From: a virus
Length of the DNA: 24,370 bases
Direction: 5' to 3' (one strand)
IMG/VR virus record: IMGVR_UViG_3300022860_000148
Coordinates: 1 to 24,370 of that record
The notes beneath the pieces were generated by a model. The model was given only the letters and a program-made list of their open reading frames with translations. It did no database searches and was not told where the DNA came from. Made by a program: the position numbers and the translations under genes. This document shows positions 15,167-20,930 of this stretch, piece by piece (position 1 is the stretch's first letter; each line of letters begins with the position of its first letter).

Positions 15167-15709
15167 ATGAAAAACAAAACATTAAGTATCTTTGTAGGAA
15201 TAACTTTAGTATTATCTTTAATGGTATTAGGATTTGCACAAGTAAGAGCAATTGAAGTATTAGAAAATGGAGATATAATTTTAACTTCACAAGAATTTGT
15301 AAGTTTAAGTGATGAACAAATTGCAACTTATATGTATAATGAATTCACTATTTCAGAAATCAATTTACAAAATGATAAAATAGAAATTGTTTACAATTTA
15401 GTTTATGTTGAACCAACCCATAATAATAATACATACAGAGTATTTAATCATGGATTTCAAACTTATGTAACTTATGATTTACTTCAAGAATGTTTAAGTC
15501 TTGTAGACATGACTACTTGCGTAGGATTACTTGTAACAAACACAGAAGCATACACATACAACATTGATGAAAATACAACAAGAACTATTACACCAACTTA
15601 TGTAACTGCTCTGAATCAAGGAATTCAAAAATACGAACAAACTTTAGCATTAAGAGATAGTATAAGTCAAATGACAACAATGGAATCGTTCATTGATCAA
15701 CTTGAATAA
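15167..15709 (+). CDS. Exported protein of unknown function
   Basis: This is a 180-residue protein. The start at 15167 is chosen because AAGGAGG at 15150-15156 is correctly spaced and it begins a signal peptide (MKNKTLSIFVGITLVLSLMVLGFA). A start at 15125 would place 14 charged residues ahead of it. The mature part is acidic with several threonine-rich beta stretches and two cysteines (CLSLVDMTTC) likely to form a loop. It is third in the run of exported proteins and probably part of the same surface structure. No family is recognised. Confidence 0.77.
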   Translation: MKNKTLSIFVGITLVLSLMVLGFAQVRAIEVLENGDIILTSQEFVSLSDEQIATYMYNEFTISEINLQNDKIEIVYNLVYVEPTHNNNTYRVFNHGFQTYVTYDLLQECLSLVDMTTCVGLLVTNTEAYTYNIDENTTRTITPTYVTALNQGIQKYEQTLALRDSISQMTTMESFIDQLE

Positions 15710-15737
15710 CTGTTGTAATTCTTAAATTATAATAACC

Positions 15738-15746
15738 TTTTATATA
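15738..15746 (+). promoter_or_regulatory. TATA box of the 15768 operon
   Basis: TTTTATATA sits about 26 bases before ATG 15768, so the transcript is likely leaderless. Confidence 0.55.
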
Positions 15747-15767
15747 GTATTTACTCTCTATAAATCT

Positions 15768-16028
15768 ATGAAAAGATTCCATGTTGTTGATGCAGATACA
15801 TTGCAGATCAGACGAGTAAACTTCAATTTAGGTAAACAAAAAAACCAAATTTTTACCTGTGATTTTTCTTCTGCAAATGCCGCACAACAATATATTTCTT
15901 CTTTGGATTTTGGATTAGATCAATTCTATGAAATTTGGGATGACAAAGAACAAGAAGTTATTGATTATAGAAGTTACTTTAACAAAACTGCGAAGAGTCC
16001 TAGAAAAGTGAGGTCAATTAAAAGATGA
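15768..16028 (+). CDS. Small protein of unknown function
   Basis: This 86-residue protein has a beta-rich first half (FHVVDADTLQIRRVNFNLGKQKNQIFTCDF), an acidic centre and a very basic tail (KTAKSPRKVRSIKR). It has no membrane segment. The TATA box position supports the start. It is coupled to the next gene through an ATGA overlap. The basic tail suggests nucleic-acid contact. No family is recognised. Confidence 0.7.
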   Translation: MKRFHVVDADTLQIRRVNFNLGKQKNQIFTCDFSSANAAQQYISSLDFGLDQFYEIWDDKEQEVIDYRSYFNKTAKSPRKVRSIKR

Positions 16029-16441
16029 GAAAAAAAGTATTATGTCAGAGGTGTGGAAGAACCCACCAATTCTCCTCACTAAGAAAAGAAATTCATGGAG
16101 AAAGACTTCTATGTCATATTTGTTATAAAAGAAAAAATGACGAAAGACTTAACAAGAGATTAAAAAATCTCCCAGAGATTAATAACAATAGTGTAAAATT
16201 ACCCATTAATTCTATTTACACTCCACAGAATAGACCTGGGGAGTTTCTTGGGGGTTATTTGAGTAAGGGCGAGGGTGATTTCTTGAAGTCTAAGTATGGT
16301 TATGATAGTTTCAAGAATGGAAAGGGAAAGTTTGAACCTCTTGAAAGAATCAAAAGAGTATTGAGAATTAAGAAAAAGAAAATTGTTAAAGAACACAAAA
16401 CAGATTTAAATGAGAAGTTCTTGGAGGGATTACCACAATGA
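16025..16441 (+). CDS. Zinc-finger protein with basic C-terminal region
   Basis: This 138-residue protein has four cysteines near the N-terminus as two CxxC pairs (CQRC at 7-10, CHIC at about 30-33) with a histidine between them, a treble-clef or zinc-ribbon pattern. The rest is Lys/Arg-rich with a glycine-containing segment (GEFLGGYLSKGEGDFLKSKYGYDSF). ATGA overlaps join it to the genes before and after. It is probably a DNA- or RNA-binding factor of the element. Confidence 0.72.
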   Translation: MRKKVLCQRCGRTHQFSSLRKEIHGERLLCHICYKRKNDERLNKRLKNLPEINNNSVKLPINSIYTPQNRPGEFLGGYLSKGEGDFLKSKYGYDSFKNGKGKFEPLERIKRVLRIKKKKIVKEHKTDLNEKFLEGLPQ

Positions 16442-16572
16442 GCTTCACAGGATCAGAAATAGTTCTACTTAAATGTACAGTATGTTTATTCCTAGGGATG
16501 GTTGTAGGAGTTATCATGACACATAGTTTTAATTACAGAGAGATTCATACAAATGCAAAGGAGGAAATGTAA
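16438..16572 (+). CDS. Tiny single-pass membrane protein
   Basis: This 44-residue frame starts at ATG 16438, which overlaps the previous stop. A hydrophobic helix spans about 8-28 (VLLKCTVCLFLGMVVGVIM), followed by a hydrophilic tail. Coupling to its neighbour and the following AAAGGAGG ribosome binding site inside its 3' end support it. The function is unknown. Viral and plasmid genomes often carry such short membrane proteins. Confidence 0.55.
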   Translation: MSFTGSEIVLLKCTVCLFLGMVVGVIMTHSFNYREIHTNAKEEM

Positions 16573-16578
16573 ATAAAA

Positions 16579-16875
16579 ATGTCATCATTAAAAGAAGAAG
16601 CACAGGCATATGAGCCAAAAAGAACGCTAAACATAACAGACTTAGATAGAGCGGATTTGTCTTTTCCAATTGAAACTAGACATGGGGAAAATAAGGATGG
16701 AGAAAGTTATACCTACAAAGTTATGGTTGTTAATGAACAAGAATACAGAGTTGCGTGGACAGTTCTTGAAGAGATTAAGAAAATGTTAGCTTTGAAACCC
16801 GACTTAAAATTTGTTAAAGTAACAAAGACTGGAGAAGGTAAAGCTACTAAATATTCTGTTGCTTTATCAGAATAA
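16579..16875 (+). CDS. Small soluble protein of unknown function
   Basis: This 98-residue protein has a mixed alpha/beta pattern: a beta-rich middle (DLSFPIETRHGE...YTYKVMVVNEQEYRVAWTVLEEI), an amphipathic helix, and a final beta pair with charged turns (KFVKVTKTGEGKATKYSVALS). AAAGGAGG lies about 14 bases before the ATG. The order of strands and helix could fit a single-strand DNA-binding or replication accessory protein, but no motif proves it. It ends the operon. A short hairpin and a new promoter follow. Confidence 0.65.
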   Translation: MSSLKEEAQAYEPKRTLNITDLDRADLSFPIETRHGENKDGESYTYKVMVVNEQEYRVAWTVLEEIKKMLALKPDLKFVKVTKTGEGKATKYSVALSE

Positions 16876-16889
16876 GTTTCAACAGAAAC
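16876..16889 (+). terminator. Short hairpin after the 16579 gene
   Basis: GTTTC, the tetraloop AACA, then GAAAC form a compact stem-loop directly after the stop codon and before the promoter of the RNA region. It is weak (five pairs) but well placed. Confidence 0.35.
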
Positions 16890-16906
16890 AATTAAATAAT
16901 TTATTA
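16890..16906 (+). promoter_or_regulatory. TATA-like promoter of the structured RNA region
   Basis: AATTAAATAATTTA followed by TTATTATTATTAATTTA precedes the tRNA-like RNA at 16922 by about 20-30 bases, the distance expected for an archaeal start site. Confidence 0.4.
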
Positions 16907-16921
16907 TTATTATTAATTTAT

Positions 16922-17010
16922 GCGGGAGAAATAGTTGAGTTTAACTAACTCGAAACAATTGGTAAGTAAAGTAGTTCTTTATGAGGTAGGTTCAAATCCT
17001 GCTCTCCCGC
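16922..17010 (+). tRNA. tRNA-like RNA with degenerate anticodon arm
   Basis: The ends pair perfectly over eight bases: GCGGGAGA (16922-16929) with TCTCCCGC (17003-17010). Immediately inside lies a canonical T-arm, GTAGG TTCAAAT CCTGC (16986-17002), with the invariant G-TTC-A features. TAGTT/AACTA (16932-16947) can form a D-position hairpin and TAAAG/CTTTA (16967-16981) a long variable arm, as in Leu/Ser-type tRNAs. However, the D-loop lacks GG and no good anticodon stem-loop with a U33-anticodon-purine pattern is found. An alternative 7-bp hairpin at 16935-16953 competes. I call it a tRNA-like structure or decayed tRNA. No decoding identity is claimed. Confidence 0.55.
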
Positions 17011-17128
17011 TTCGGAGCAGTTGGTAGCTAACTCCATAAAAAATTGACTACCTGCATTTTAGGTAATGTGGACACCAAGGAAAGACTTGGAACGGAGAGA
17101 GTAAGTAGAGTAAGAAATTACTCTCTCC
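17003..17128 (+). ncRNA. Structured non-coding RNA downstream of the tRNA-like fold
   Basis: Successive hairpins cover an uncoding stretch. There is a D-arm-like GGAG...CTCC element at about 17014-17036. TACCT with a 7-base loop pairs with AGGTA (17049-17065). CCAAG/CTTGG lies at 17075-17090. A perfect 11-bp stem follows, GGAGAGAGTAA (17094-17104) with TTACTCTCTCC (17118-17128), around a 13-base loop. CTCTCC in the tRNA-like 3' end could also pair with GGAGAG at 17094-17099, giving a competing fold. No known RNA family is recognised. Confidence 0.5.
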
Positions 17129-17142
17129 ATTCATATTCACTA

Positions 17143-17187
17143 GGCTGGGCATGGCAAGGCAAGGCATGGCAAGGCGAGGCAAGGGAG
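17143..17187 (+). repeat. GGCAW pentanucleotide repeat
   Basis: Nine consecutive 5-base units run GGCTG, GGCAT, GGCAA, GGCAA, GGCAT, GGCAA, GGCGA, GGCAA, GGGAG. It is the most G-rich patch of an otherwise AT-rich window. It lies between the hairpin-rich RNA and the nuclease gene and encodes nothing convincing. Confidence 0.8.
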
Positions 17188-17214
17188 TTTGCATGTTCTC
17201 TTAAAAACATGTTA

Positions 17215-17239
17215 CCTTTCAAATATAGCTGAAAGGAGG
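17215..17239 (+). promoter_or_regulatory. Ribosome binding site of the nuclease gene, partly in a hairpin
   Basis: AAAGGAGG at 17232-17239 is eight bases from ATG 17247. CCTTTC (17215-17220) can pair with GAAAGG (17231-17236) across a ten-base loop, hiding half of the site. A second hairpin, CATGTT/AACATG (17192-17211), lies just upstream. Translation may therefore be gated by RNA folding. Confidence 0.4.
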
Positions 17240-17246
17240 TTAAAAA

Positions 17247-17837
17247 ATGAAAATAAAAGCAATTAATACAAAATATAAAGGATATTATTTTAGGTCAAGA
17301 TTAGAAGCCAGGTGGGCAGTTTATTTTGATTCAATGGATTTAAAATGGGAATATGAAAAAGAAGGATTTAATTTTGGAAATGGGATAAATTATCTACCAG
17401 ATTTTTGGTTTCCAGAATTAGAGATGTGGGGAGAGGTAAAACCAACAGAATTAAATAAAGATGAGATGGATAAAGTTGCTCTGTTAGTAAAAGGGACACA
17501 TAAACATTGCATTATTTTGTCTGGAATTCCTGAAAGAAAACCCTATGAAATTATTTTCCCAGATATAGATGTTTATGGAAAACCATTGATAGATGGTTCT
17601 GGAGAAACAGGTTACTATTGTAATGGAGAATTTTATGAATATCCTGGCGAAGAATTAAATATAACCTTACTTTCAACAAATTGTGCAATTTCTAATTATC
17701 ATAATTATCCCAAAAATGAGGGTAGATTTTATACGGCTTTTGATGATGCTGAAATAAATGAAGATTATTTTAATGATATAGATCGTCATGTAGAAAATGC
17801 AAAATCTGCCAGATTTGAATTTAACAACAAAAAATGA
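17247..17837 (+). CDS. PD-(D/E)XK nuclease-like protein (phage type)
   Basis: This is a 196-residue protein. The N-terminal third matches a compact phage-encoded nuclease fold. RSRLEARWAVYFD (16-28) supplies an acidic residue, E20. YLPDFW contributes D52 and GEVKP contributes E63 and K65, the PD...(E)xK catalytic triad. The acidic, Tyr/Asn-rich C-terminal half is not recognised. Such proteins act on DNA during phage replication or recombination, but the substrate is unknown. It is flanked on both sides by structured non-coding stretches and preceded by a strong ribosome binding site, so it forms its own transcription or processing unit. Confidence 0.8.
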   Translation: MKIKAINTKYKGYYFRSRLEARWAVYFDSMDLKWEYEKEGFNFGNGINYLPDFWFPELEMWGEVKPTELNKDEMDKVALLVKGTHKHCIILSGIPERKPYEIIFPDIDVYGKPLIDGSGETGYYCNGEFYEYPGEELNITLLSTNCAISNYHNYPKNEGRFYTAFDDAEINEDYFNDIDRHVENAKSARFEFNNKK

Positions 17838-17867
17838 AACAAACAAAAATAAAAACATAATAATCAA

Positions 17868-18050
17868 TCACGGAGGGATAAAGAGGGATTGGTCGGTATA
17901 GTCACTTTTATCGTTATAAAACATCCTCTCCCTTCATTTCATACTTAACCCTGGGTAGATTTGTCACCTCTTAACTAACCCAGGGTTATCATAGTTCCCC
18001 GTGGAGTTTCGGGCTTTAGACCTCCCGTTCTTTTCTCCGTGGGGATTTTT
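17868..18050 (+). ncRNA. Structured intergenic RNA with three hairpins and U-tail
   Basis: First is an imperfect stem between GAGGGAT (17883-17889) and ATCCTCTC (17923-17930). Next is a perfect 11-bp stem, TAACCCTGGGT (17946-17956) with ACCCAGGGTTA (17978-17988), around a 21-base loop. Last is an 11-pair stem with two G-U pairs, TCCCCGTGGAG (17996-18006) with CTCCGTGGGGA (18035-18045), enclosing CGGG/CCCG (18010-18013/18024-18027) and followed by ATTTTTCTT. The region is GC-rich compared with its surroundings and contains no convincing frame. The last stem plus U-tract can act as a terminator. The whole may be a stable RNA or a structured 3' end of the nuclease mRNA. Confidence 0.6.
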
Positions 18051-18086
18051 CTTATTGTCATTTTAAAGTTACTAAGAAAATTAAAA

Positions 18087-18096
18087 CTTTATAATA
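18087..18096 (+). promoter_or_regulatory. TATA box of the replication operon
   Basis: CTTTATAATA is centred about 26 bases before ATG 18118, supporting that start over ATG 18136 and a leaderless transcript. Confidence 0.55.
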
Positions 18097-18117
18097 GTTA
18101 GAAATTATTAAAAAGAA

Positions 18118-18393
18118 ATGGAGTTTGTAGTAAATATGACAACAGAAAACTTGACACAAGACGAACGAACTAACTTGGATAAATTAAAATTCTTCTTTGA
18201 AGAAAAGATTCAAGTTCATTTAAAACTTAGAAGAACTAATGAAAAAGGAATACATATATTTCTTAATGGATTCATTACTGAAAAATTAACCGATACATTA
18301 TTTTTAATTAAAGAAAGAAAATTGGGAGACGTTAGAGTTTCATTATTTGAAATTAGAAACGATGGTGTTTTTGAAGAGAGGGGGAAGGAATGA
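18118..18393 (+). CDS. Small acidic/basic protein preceding the replication ATPase
   Basis: This 91-residue protein has a helical N-terminal half (LTQDERTNLDKLKFFFEEKI) and a beta-rich C-terminal half (IHIFLNGFITEKL...VRVSLFEIRNDGVF). There is no membrane helix or cysteine. It overlaps the ATPase gene by four bases (ATGA). Genes placed this way are often accessory or initiator proteins of a replicon, but no family is recognised. Confidence 0.68.
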   Translation: MEFVVNMTTENLTQDERTNLDKLKFFFEEKIQVHLKLRRTNEKGIHIFLNGFITEKLTDTLFLIKERKLGDVRVSLFEIRNDGVFEERGKE

Positions 18394-19799
18394 GTGAAGA
18401 AAAAGAGGTTGATTTTACAGTAGAACAATTTCCAGAACAAAGAGTTAAACTTCCATTAACAGAAGATTTTAGAGGGGAATTAATAATTGAACTCTTGAAA
18501 GTTAAGGAAGAAAACAAAGAACAATTTAGGGAATCAATAAAATTTGTTATTGATCCTGCACAAGAAATTGAAGAAGAAGATAAAGTTTTTCTTAATAAAT
18601 GGAATCAAGAGGAGAAAAAGAAAGAACAAAGAAAGTATTTATTGAAAACATATAACAGAATTAAAGCTGTATTAAAAGAGTATGTTGATATGAGTGAAGA
18701 ATATTATACTTTAACTGCAATATGGATCATCGGAACTTATATGCACGAACAATTTAATACTTACCCATACCTTTTCATTAATGCAATGAGGGGTTCTGGA
18801 AAAACTAAAACACTAAAATTAATTATGAGTATGGCTTACAAAGGAGATGTTCTTTCTTCTCCAACAGAAGCAGTTCTCTTCCGTTACCCAAAAGGACACT
18901 CTTTAGGTATTGATGAATATGAGGGAATGACTAGAAAAGGGCAAGAAGGAACTCGTGAACTATTAAATTCTGCATATAAAAAAGGTTCAAAGGTTAGGAG
19001 AATTAAGAAAGTTAATACAAAAGAAGGTTCTGAAATGCAGATTGAAGAGTTTGAACCATTCCGTCCAATCGCATTAGCGAACATTTGGGGAATGGAAGAA
19101 GTACTTGGAGATAGGTGTATTACAATAGTTCTTGAAAAATCGGAAAGAAAAGATGTTATGCGGTTAATTGAGGATTTTTTTGTAAAAGAAGAGATTTTAA
19201 TGGTAAAAAGTTCACTTGAGAAGGATTTAGTGCAGTTATGTAGTGTAGTGTATACCAGAAGGTATATAGAAAAATGGAACAATTGGGTAAAAATGAAATA
19301 TAATACACCAACTACATATACTACTTACACTACACTAACTCCACTAACTACACTTGAGAGAGAGGATTTAGTGTTATTCGAGTGTATAGATGGTGTAGGT
19401 ATAAACGGTAGAAATCTGGAATTATTCTTCCCTTTAATGTTAATTGCAAAAGAATTTGGAGAAGAAGTGTTTCAAGATGTATTAAAAGTTGCAGGAACAT
19501 TATCCAAAGAAAAAAGAGAAGAAGAAATGGTTGAAAGTAAAGATGTTTCTTTATTTCATTGTGTTTCAAAAATGAATAAAGACATAGGTTATAATTCAAT
19601 TAGAAACATTACAACAATCTTTAGAAACTTTTTGGGTAATGTAGAAGATTTTGAAGAGAAGTGGATTAATGAAAAATGGGTTGGAAAAGCATTAAAGAGA
19701 TTAGGTTTAGTTGTAGATAAGAGAAGATTAAGTCAAGGAATTGAAGTTACTTTAGATATTGAGAAAGCAAAGAGGAAAATGGAGTTGTTAGGTAAGTGA
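18390..19799 (+). CDS. P-loop ATPase, probable replication helicase
   Basis: This is a 469-residue protein. A charged N-terminal region of about 130 residues precedes Walker A (AMRGSGKT, 132-139). Walker B follows (LGIDEYE, about 172-178), then a run of basic residues (KKGSKVRRIKKV). A sensor-like segment (PIALANIWGM...LGDRCITIVLEKS, about 226-251) resembles the DUF3631/phage-plasmid helicase-primase-associated ATPase group. In those, a conserved Asn and Arg complete the active site. It probably remodels or unwinds DNA at replication. A Thr/Tyr-rich low-complexity stretch at about 303-324 falls in a segment bounded by direct repeats and may be an insertion. A C-terminal helical region (about 360-469) could hold a DNA-binding domain. 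No primase motif is seen. Confidence 0.75.
   Translation: MSEEKEVDFTVEQFPEQRVKLPLTEDFRGELIIELLKVKEENKEQFRESIKFVIDPAQEIEEEDKVFLNKWNQEEKKKEQRKYLLKTYNRIKAVLKEYVDMSEEYYTLTAIWIIGTYMHEQFNTYPYLFINAMRGSGKTKTLKLIMSMAYKGDVLSSPTEAVLFRYPKGHSLGIDEYEGMTRKGQEGTRELLNSAYKKGSKVRRIKKVNTKEGSEMQIEEFEPFRPIALANIWGMEEVLGDRCITIVLEKSERKDVMRLIEDFFVKEEILMVKSSLEKDLVQLCSVVYTRRYIEKWNNWVKMKYNTPTTYTTYTTLTPLTTLEREDLVLFECIDGVGINGRNLELFFPLMLIAKEFGEEVFQDVLKVAGTLSKEKREEEMVESKDVSLFHCVSKMNKDIGYNSIRNITTIFRNFLGNVEDFEEKWINEKWVGKALKRLGLVVDKRRLSQGIEVTLDIEKAKRKMELLGK
19241..19337. repeat. 12-bp inverted repeat inside the ATPase gene
   Basis: TAGTGTAGTGTA (19241-19252) is the perfect inverse of TACACTACACTA (19326-19337). The pair is itself enclosed by a near-perfect direct repeat, CACTTGAGA...AGGATTTAGTG, at 19213-19232 and 19351-19373. 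Confidence 0.6.
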
Positions 19800-20002
19800 A
19801 ACTAACCTACAAATGTCCCCACAACACAATCGAAGTATACGGAAATAATATCGAAGTATACTGTTCAAAGTGTAAATGTTTGATTACTCCATGGGAGTTA
19901 ATTGAACGGGAGGAAATGAAACTGAACAAACAATTCACCTTACCTTCCTACCAAGAAATGTATTACCTTGAATCAAGATACAATTTGAGGTTTGTCATTT
20001 GA
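19796..20002 (+). CDS. Small zinc-finger protein
   Basis: This 68-residue protein starts with GTG 19796, overlapping the stop of the ATPase gene (GTGA). It has C8 and H10 near the N-terminus, and CSKC followed by a fourth cysteine at about 23-28, enough for one zinc site. The C-terminal half is aromatic and acidic/basic mixed. Coupling to the ATPase suggests a partner in replication. The function is not recognised. Confidence 0.6.
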   Translation: MKLTYKCPHNTIEVYGNNIEVYCSKCKCLITPWELIEREEMKLNKQFTLPSYQEMYYLESRYNLRFVI

Positions 20003-20017
20003 GAATTAAAAGGAATG

Positions 20018-20027
20018 TATATAAACA
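20018..20027 (+). promoter_or_regulatory. TATA box before the 20055 gene
   Basis: GTATATAAAC is about 30 bases upstream of ATG 20055 and follows the previous stop codon closely. Confidence 0.45.
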
Positions 20028-20054
20028 AGTTAACATAATAATAAGTATAACAAA

Positions 20055-20162
20055 ATGAATCAATATTTAAATAAAACACTTGGAGAAATGAAAGACTTAA
20101 CTGAACAGTATAAGTTAATGATTATTGAATTTGAAATTAAGGAGTATATAAATGGTAAATAA
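20055..20162 (+). CDS. Very small charged helical protein
   Basis: This is a 35-residue frame, with helix-forming sequence KTLGEMKDLTEQYKLMIIEFEIKEY and few other features. A TATA box sits at the right distance and it overlaps the next small gene by about ten bases. It may be a genuine micro-protein or merely a leader for the downstream gene. Confidence 0.4.
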   Translation: MNQYLNKTLGEMKDLTEQYKLMIIEFEIKEYINGK

Positions 20163-20292
20163 AAATCCAACTAACAAGAATGTTTCTAAGAATATTTCCA
20201 AAATTCTCAATCCCAAGAAAAAGAAGAAAACCCCAAAAGACAAAGGAAAGAATGTTATTAAAGAATTAGAAGATATGGGAGTTTTCATATGA
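20152..20292 (+). CDS. Small lysine-rich basic protein
   Basis: This 46-residue protein has an Asn/Lys-rich start and a Lys cluster in the middle (NPKKKKKTPKDKGKN). It ends with a short amphipathic helix (VIKELEDMG). AAGGAG lies nine bases before the ATG. The charge is suited to binding nucleic acid. It resembles in size and charge the transposon-broken gene at the left edge and the gene at 24150. No family is recognised. Confidence 0.5.
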   Translation: MVNKNPTNKNVSKNISKILNPKKKKKTPKDKGKNVIKELEDMGVFI

Positions 20293-20325
20293 GAAATTTA
20301 AACAATTGTAAGGGAGGAATTAAAA

Positions 20326-20835
20326 ATGAAACAAGAAATTGAAACAAAAAAGAAAATGAAAAAGCTGTTTATGATCCCATTGTTTGCATTTTTAGCTATT
20401 GGTTTTGTATTTGCAACAGGTTTTGTTGTTAATACTTTCGTTATCCAAGCAGATGTTTATGAAGCATTTGACGGAATCGAATATTCAATAATTGGAGATG
20501 CAGGTAATTACAATGGAAATGATTGTGCAGATGCAACTGAATGGTTACCATTAACTGGAACAATTGATTTGGATGGTTTATATCCAGGAGAAGGAAGAAT
20601 GCTTTGTGCTAGATTAAACAATTTAGGAGAAGCAGATTTGACTTATACACTTTCAAATGAAATTGTAACTGGATTAGATAATTATGCAGATTGTGTTTAC
20701 GCATTTGGAGAAAATTCAGTATCTGGAACTGTCTTAGGACTAGGAGCTGCAACTGATGGATATCAAATTGTAGTCCCAGAAGATGCACCAGTTGTAAATG
20801 ATTGTGAAATCGCAATTAGTGTAATCCGAGGTTAA
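20326..20835 (+). CDS. Exported/anchored beta-rich protein, TasA-like in layout
   Basis: This is a 169-residue protein. A charged 11-residue N-tip (KQEIETKKKMKK) precedes a hydrophobic helix (LFMIPLFAFLAIGFVFATGFVV). A small acidic, cysteine-paired beta domain follows, with several Cys (DCADATEW, MLCARL, ADCVYAF, NDCEIAIS). The signal plus 'VVNTFVIQADV' junction and a compact domain recall the TasA/camelysin kind of exported filament protein, a resemblance by layout only. AAGGGAGG provides a strong ribosome binding site, suggesting abundant expression. A major surface or coat protein is a reasonable guess. Confidence 0.72.
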   Translation: MKQEIETKKKMKKLFMIPLFAFLAIGFVFATGFVVNTFVIQADVYEAFDGIEYSIIGDAGNYNGNDCADATEWLPLTGTIDLDGLYPGEGRMLCARLNNLGEADLTYTLSNEIVTGLDNYADCVYAFGENSVSGTVLGLGAATDGYQIVVPEDAPVVNDCEIAISVIRG

Positions 20836-20839
20836 ATCC

Positions 20840-20870
20840 TCAAATATTATTATTTTAGATTTTTTTAAAT
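20840..20870 (+). terminator. T-rich terminator after the 20326 gene
   Basis: ATTATTATTTTAGATTTTTTTAAA just past the stop codon has a seven-T run of the sort used by archaeal RNA polymerase. Confidence 0.45.
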
Positions 20871-20878
20871 CAAAAGCA

Positions 20879-20907
20879 GGAGAGTGAAAGTCTCTCCATT
20901 TATATTC
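20879..20907 (+). ncRNA. GGAGAG hairpin with conserved 3' motif
   Basis: GGAGAG (20879-20884) pairs with CTCTCC (20892-20897) and is followed by ATTTATATTCA. The same 3' sequence with one change follows the 11-bp hairpin at 17118-17128. It is probably a shared RNA signal in front of a translated gene. Confidence 0.45.
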
Positions 20908-20930
20908 AAAAAATACAAAGGAGAAATAAA

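Noticed and set aside
17011-17092. A second tRNA directly after the first
   Set aside because: The segment AGTTGGTAGCTAACTCC looks like a D-arm, but no matching acceptor stem or T-arm follows. Treated as structured RNA only.
17044-17232. A 62-codon open frame over the hairpin and GGCAW repeat region
   Set aside because: It has no ATG or ribosome binding site and its composition (Trp/Gln/Gly repeats) just follows the pentamer array. The strong RNA stems explain the sequence better.
18884-19282. Long antisense frame of 132 codons opposite the replication ATPase
   Set aside because: No promoter or ribosome binding site is seen on that strand, and the composition is what a reversed Lys/Glu-rich gene gives. 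It is a shadow.
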